From Sphingosinithalassobacter tenebrarum (GTDB lineage: Bacteria > Pseudomonadota > Alphaproteobacteria > Sphingomonadales > Sphingomonadaceae), in contig NZ_CP049109.1 of assembly GCF_011057975.1 (NCBI RefSeq), positions 248,001-312,000 on the forward strand: 64,000 nucleotides of DNA, in the 5' to 3' direction. The translations under genes and the position numbers were made by a program. The notes below the pieces were generated by a model that saw only the letters and a program-made list of their open reading frames with translations, was not told where the DNA came from and did not search any database. Below are positions 60,660 to 64,000 of the stretch, one piece after another (the stretch's first letter is position 1; each line of letters opens with the position of its first letter).

Positions 60660-60937
60660 GCGACGCGGCCGATCCTGGCGAGATGCTCGCCGGCTTCCAT
60701 GCCCCGGTTCATCGGGCGCTGATCGAGCCGATCCTGCTCGGCGGCGCGCCGCGCGCGCTCGCCATCGTCAATGGCACGCTGGCGGGCGCAATCGGCCTGG
60801 GCCTGCGGCTCTGGATCGCGGGCCTGGTCATCTGGGCGTTTGGCCATGCGCTCTCGGTCTGGGCCGCGCGGCGCGATCCGCAATTCGTGGACGTGGCCCG
60901 GCGCCACCTCCGTTACCCGGCGTGGATGCGGCCATGA
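60656..60937 (+). CDS. trbD: TrbD (VirB3-like) membrane protein
   Basis: The 93-residue protein has a central hydrophobic span (ALAIVNGTLAGAIGLGLRLWIAGLVIWAFGHALSVW) after GFHAPVHRALIEPILLGG, which is the usual TrbD/VirB3 start. It is thought to anchor the TrbE ATPase at the inner membrane. Overlaps of four bases link it to trbC and trbE. Confidence 0.88.
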   Translation: MSDAADPGEMLAGFHAPVHRALIEPILLGGAPRALAIVNGTLAGAIGLGLRLWIAGLVIWAFGHALSVWAARRDPQFVDVARRHLRYPAWMRP

Positions 60938-63405
60938 TGAGCTTGCGCGAATACCGCGGGCATGCCGCGCATCTGGCCGACTTCCTGCCCTGGGCCGCCC
61001 TAGTCGGCGAAGGCGTCGTCCTCAATAAGGACGGCTCGTTCCAGCGCACCGCGCGCTTCCGCGGTCCCGATCTCCACAGCGCCACGCCTGCCGAGCTGGT
61101 CGCCACCACGGCGCGGCTGAACAATGCACTGCGCCGCCTGGGCTCAGGTTGGGCGATCTTCGTCGAGGCGCAGCGCACGCCCGCGCTCGATTATCCAGAG
61201 TCCGTCTTCCCCGATCCGGTTTCGGCGCTCGTGGACATGGAGCGGCGCGAGCAGTTCCGCGAGGACGGCGCACATTTCGAGAGCCGCTATTTCCTCACCC
61301 TGCTGTGGATGCCGCCGGCCGAGGATGCGGCCCGCGCCGAAGGCTGGCTCTACGAGGGCCGCTCCACCACCGGCGTCGATCCGTGGGAGTTGCTGGGGAG
61401 CTTCACCGACCGCAGCGACAGGGTGCTGAGCCTGGTCGATGGCTTCGTCCCCGAGGTCCGCTGGCTCGATGACGCCGAGACCCTGACCTATCTGCACTCG
61501 ACCGTCTCGACGCGGCGCCAGCGCGTGCGCGTGCCCGAGACGCCCATGTATCTCGATGCGCTCCTGGCCGACGAGCCGCTGACGGGCGGGCTCGAACCGC
61601 GCCTGGGCGAGCACCATCTACGCACGCTCACCATCGTCGGCTTTCCCAGCGCGACCTTTCCCGGCTTGCTCGACGAACTGAACCGGCTCGCCTTGGAGTA
61701 TCGCTGGTCGACGCGGGCGATCATGCTCGACAAGACCGACGCGACCAGACTCCTGACTCGGATCAGGCGGCAATGGTTCGCCAAGCGCAAGTCGGTCGCC
61801 GCCATCCTCAAGGAGGTGATGACCAACGAGGCGTCGGTCCTGATGGACTCGGACGCCTCCAACAAGGCGGCCGACGCCGACACCGCCTTGCAGGAGTTGG
61901 GCGCCGACTATGCGGGCATGGCCTACGTCACCGCCACGGTGACGGTGTGGGACCGCGATCCCGCCGTTGCGGCCGAGAAGCTGCGGCTCGCCGAGAAGGT
62001 CATCCAGGGCCGCGACTTCACCGTCATCCCCGAGGGCATGAACGCGATCGAGGCATGGCTGGGGAGCTTGCCCGGCCACACCTACGCCAACGTCCGTCAG
62101 CCCCCGATCTCTACGCTCAATCTCGCCCACCTGATTCCCCTGTCAGCGGTGTGGGCGGGGCCGGAACGGGACGAGCATCTGCAAGCGCCCCCCTTGCTGT
62201 TCGGCAAGACCGAAGGCTCGACCCCGTTCCGGTTTTCCCTCCATGTCGGCGACGTCGGTCATGCGCTGATCGTCGGCCCGACCGGCGCCGGCAAGTCGGT
62301 GCTGCTGGCGCTGATGGCGATGCAGTTCCGCCGTTACGAGAACGCCCAGGTCTTCGCCTTCGACTTCGGCGGCTCGATCCGCGCCGCCGCGCTGGGCATG
62401 GGCGGCGACTGGCAGGATCTCGGCGGAATGCTCGCGGACGAAGCCGGCGAAGGCGTGCAGCTCCAGCCGCTCGCCCGCATTGACGATCCCGCCGAGCGCG
62501 CCTGGGCGGCCGAATGGCTCGCGGCGATATTCGCGTCCGAAGGCGTCGCGGTCGATCCCCAGGCCAAGGAGCATATCTGGTCGGCGCTGGGCTCGCTCGC
62601 CAGCGCGCCGGCGTCCGAGCGCACCCTGACCGGACTCGCCGTGCTGTTGCAAAGCCAGCCGCTCAAACAGGCGCTCGGCTCCTACTGCGTCGGCGGTCCC
62701 TGGGGCCGGCTGCTCGACGCCGAAGCCGAGCGGATCGGCGAGGCGCGGTGCCAGGCGTTCGAGACCGAGGGCCTGGTCGGCGCCGGCGCGGCGGCGGCCG
62801 TGCTCTCCTATCTGTTCCACCGCATCGGCGATCGGCTCGACGGCTCGCCCACGCTCATCATCATCGACGAGGGCTGGCTGGTCTTGGACAGCCCGGCCTT
62901 CGCCGCCCAGCTCCGCGAGTGGCTGAAGACGCTGCGCAAGAAGAACGCCAGCGTCGTCTTCGCCACGCAGAGCCTCGCCGACATCGAAACGTCGAGCATC
63001 GCGCCGGCCATCATCGAGAGCTGCCCGACGCGCATCTTCCTGCCCAACGAGCGGGCGGCCGAACCGCAGATCGCGGTGATCTACGAACGCTTCGGCCTCA
63101 ACGCGCGGCAGATCGAAATCCTCAGCCGGGCGACGCCCAAGCGCGACTATTACTGCCAGTCGCGGCGCGGCAACCGCCTGTTCGAGCTGGGGCTGGGCGA
63201 GGTAGCGCTGGCTTTCACGGCCGCGTCGGCCAAGGCCGACCAGCTCGCCATCGCCGAGATCATCGAAACCCACGGCGCGGTCGCCTTTGCCGCCGAGTGG
63301 CTGCGCCATCGCGGTTGCGCCTGGGCCGCCGAGCTGCTGCCCGAGCCCGCGTCCGGCCTCCAGCCCGAACTCCCCCTCACGCCAGACATGGAGATCACCC
63401 GATGA
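60934..63405 (+). CDS. trbE: TrbE conjugal transfer ATPase (VirB4-like)
   Basis: The 823-residue protein has Walker A GPTGAGKS at about 448-455 and Walker B LIIIDEGWLVL near 640-650. The N-terminal region (LREYRGHAAHLADFLPWAALVGEGVVLNKDGSFQRTARFRG) is the VirB4/TrbE cap. It is the largest T4SS ATPase and powers pilus biogenesis. ATG 60934 overlaps the trbD stop; ATG 60937 is an alternative. Confidence 0.92.
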   Translation: MMSLREYRGHAAHLADFLPWAALVGEGVVLNKDGSFQRTARFRGPDLHSATPAELVATTARLNNALRRLGSGWAIFVEAQRTPALDYPESVFPDPVSALVDMERREQFREDGAHFESRYFLTLLWMPPAEDAARAEGWLYEGRSTTGVDPWELLGSFTDRSDRVLSLVDGFVPEVRWLDDAETLTYLHSTVSTRRQRVRVPETPMYLDALLADEPLTGGLEPRLGEHHLRTLTIVGFPSATFPGLLDELNRLALEYRWSTRAIMLDKTDATRLLTRIRRQWFAKRKSVAAILKEVMTNEASVLMDSDASNKAADADTALQELGADYAGMAYVTATVTVWDRDPAVAAEKLRLAEKVIQGRDFTVIPEGMNAIEAWLGSLPGHTYANVRQPPISTLNLAHLIPLSAVWAGPERDEHLQAPPLLFGKTEGSTPFRFSLHVGDVGHALIVGPTGAGKSVLLALMAMQFRRYENAQVFAFDFGGSIRAAALGMGGDWQDLGGMLADEAGEGVQLQPLARIDDPAERAWAAEWLAAIFASEGVAVDPQAKEHIWSALGSLASAPASERTLTGLAVLLQSQPLKQALGSYCVGGPWGRLLDAEAERIGEARCQAFETEGLVGAGAAAAVLSYLFHRIGDRLDGSPTLIIIDEGWLVLDSPAFAAQLREWLKTLRKKNASVVFATQSLADIETSSIAPAIIESCPTRIFLPNERAAEPQIAVIYERFGLNARQIEILSRATPKRDYYCQSRRGNRLFELGLGEVALAFTAASAKADQLAIAEIIETHGAVAFAAEWLRHRGCAWAAELLPEPASGLQPELPLTPDMEITR

Positions 63406-64000
63406 AATCGCTTCCGCTCCGCCGCGCCATGATGGCCGGCGTCCTCGCCGTCTCGGCCGTCACGCCGATGTTTATCGCCGCGCCGGCCTACGCGCAGTTC
63501 GGCGGGATCGTCTATGATCCCAGCAACTACGCCCAGAACGTGCTGACGGCCGCCCGGTCGCTCCAGCAGATCAACAACCAGATCCAGCAAATCCAAAACC
63601 AGGCGACCTCGCTTCTCAACGAGGCGCGCAATCTGGCCTCGCTGCCGTTCAGCTCGCTTGCAACATTGCAGCAACAGGTGCAGCGCACCCAGCAGCTCCT
63701 CGGCCAGGCGCAGCGCATCGCCTATGATGTCGAGAACATCCAGCAGGCGTTCAACAGCCGCTACACCGGCACGGCGCTGACCGGCGACCACGCTCAGATG
63801 GTCGCCAACGCCAACGCCCGCTGGGAGGATAGCGTCGGCGCCTTCGAGGACGCGCTGAAGGTGCAGGCCGGCGCCGTCGGCAATATCGAGGGTGCGCGCA
63901 CCTCGATGGATAGCCTGGTCACGGCCAGCCAGTCGGCGACCGGCGCCTTGCAAGCGGCGCAGGCCGGAAACCAGCTTCTCGCGCTGCAATCGCAGCAGCT
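63402..64000 (+). CDS. trbJ: TrbJ (VirB5-like), partial at the window edge
   Basis: This is the first 199 codons of a secreted protein. A signal peptide (MMAGVLAVSAVTPMFIAAPAYAQF) is followed by long Gln/Asn-rich helices (QQINNQIQQIQNQATSLLNEA...QQQVQRTQQLLGQAQRIAYD). This fits TrbJ/VirB5, the periplasmic part of the channel. The start overlaps the trbE stop. The rest of the trb operon (trbL, F, G, I) would be beyond the window. Confidence 0.9.
   Translation, partial: MKSLPLRRAMMAGVLAVSAVTPMFIAAPAYAQFGGIVYDPSNYAQNVLTAARSLQQINNQIQQIQNQATSLLNEARNLASLPFSSLATLQQQVQRTQQLLGQAQRIAYDVENIQQAFNSRYTGTALTGDHAQMVANANARWEDSVGAFEDALKVQAGAVGNIEGARTSMDSLVTASQSATGALQAAQAGNQLLALQSQQ

Noticed and set aside
4570..64000. 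Second copy of the tRNA-Gly 3' end as the far attachment site inside the window
   Set aside because: No match to the TTCGAATCCC...CGCCCGCTCCA segment was found by eye; the far end must be outside if it exists.
1..64000. CRISPR array
   Set aside because: No regularly spaced repeat/spacer pattern was seen; the only short tandem repeats are the three iteron-like units and the GGAGACAA cluster.

Overview
The window comes from a high-G+C alphaproteobacterium, most likely a sphingomonad (Sphingomonadaceae). The evidence is the chromosomal context (ftsK, UbiH-type hydroxylase, Lon-N protein, thioredoxin-TPR protein, tRNA-Gly), the TonB-receptor/GPH-transporter repertoire, and an integrative conjugative element (ICE) backbone of the RP4-like traG/trb type. 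No database search was possible, so names rest on motifs and remembered family features.

Layout. (1) 1-4.57 kb is chromosomal core: the N-terminal end of ftsK, a flavin hydroxylase, a small exported protein, a LON-domain protein and a thioredoxin-TPR protein, ending at tRNA-Gly(GCC). (2) The ICE begins after the tRNA. About 450 gene-free bases carry a terminator and six GGAGACAA-type repeats, with no integrase. (3) 5.0-10.9 kb is accessory cargo: a tightly overlapping methyltransferase/flavoprotein operon, a MerR-controlled cation transporter, an O-methyltransferase and an AraC regulator. (4) 11.1-28.6 kb is the ICE maintenance core: PAPS-reductase-like protein, ParB, small ICE proteins, a giant strawberry-notch methyltransferase/helicase, a Toprim protein, a DUF2493 protein, a PIN toxin-antitoxin pair, SSB, HTH regulators, and RepA with adjacent iteron-like repeats. 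(5) 28.8-35.8 kb holds DUF2840, TraF peptidase, DUF736, a lytic transglycosylase, the relaxase, the TraG coupling protein and a small CopG-like protein. (6) The conjugation block is then interrupted by about 23.5 kb (35.8-59.3 kb). (7) It resumes with trbB, trbC, trbD, trbE and trbJ, which runs off the window.

The 23.5 kb interruption is composite. Its left part (36.0-47.6 kb), visibly lower in G+C, is the most interesting region. It encodes a DGQHR protein fused to a nuclease-like N-terminus and a HEPN-like C-terminus; a divergent operon of a second DGQHR-like protein (DCQHR variant), a radical-SAM enzyme and a GHKL ATPase; and a converging operon of a PIN-like protein and a second, paralogous GHKL ATPase. 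An IS3-family element with a 4-bp target duplication sits between the two ATPases. I do not recognise this combination as a named system; a defence or nucleic-acid modification role is my inference. The right part (48.5-58.9 kb) is high in G+C and looks like an uptake/catabolic cluster: TonB receptor, two SxxK serine hydrolases and a GPH transporter in one operon, a divergent TetR regulator, and an acyl-CoA ligase plus SDR operon. Matching palindromes at the two promoter regions suggest a TetR-controlled regulon. A nitronate monooxygenase fragment lies between the two parts.

Several non-coding structures recur in the ICE core: a GAGAG-rich leader with a long-range ACGGGC/GCCCGT pairing upstream of backbone genes, a possible pseudoknot upstream of ssb, and strong hairpins upstream of other small genes.
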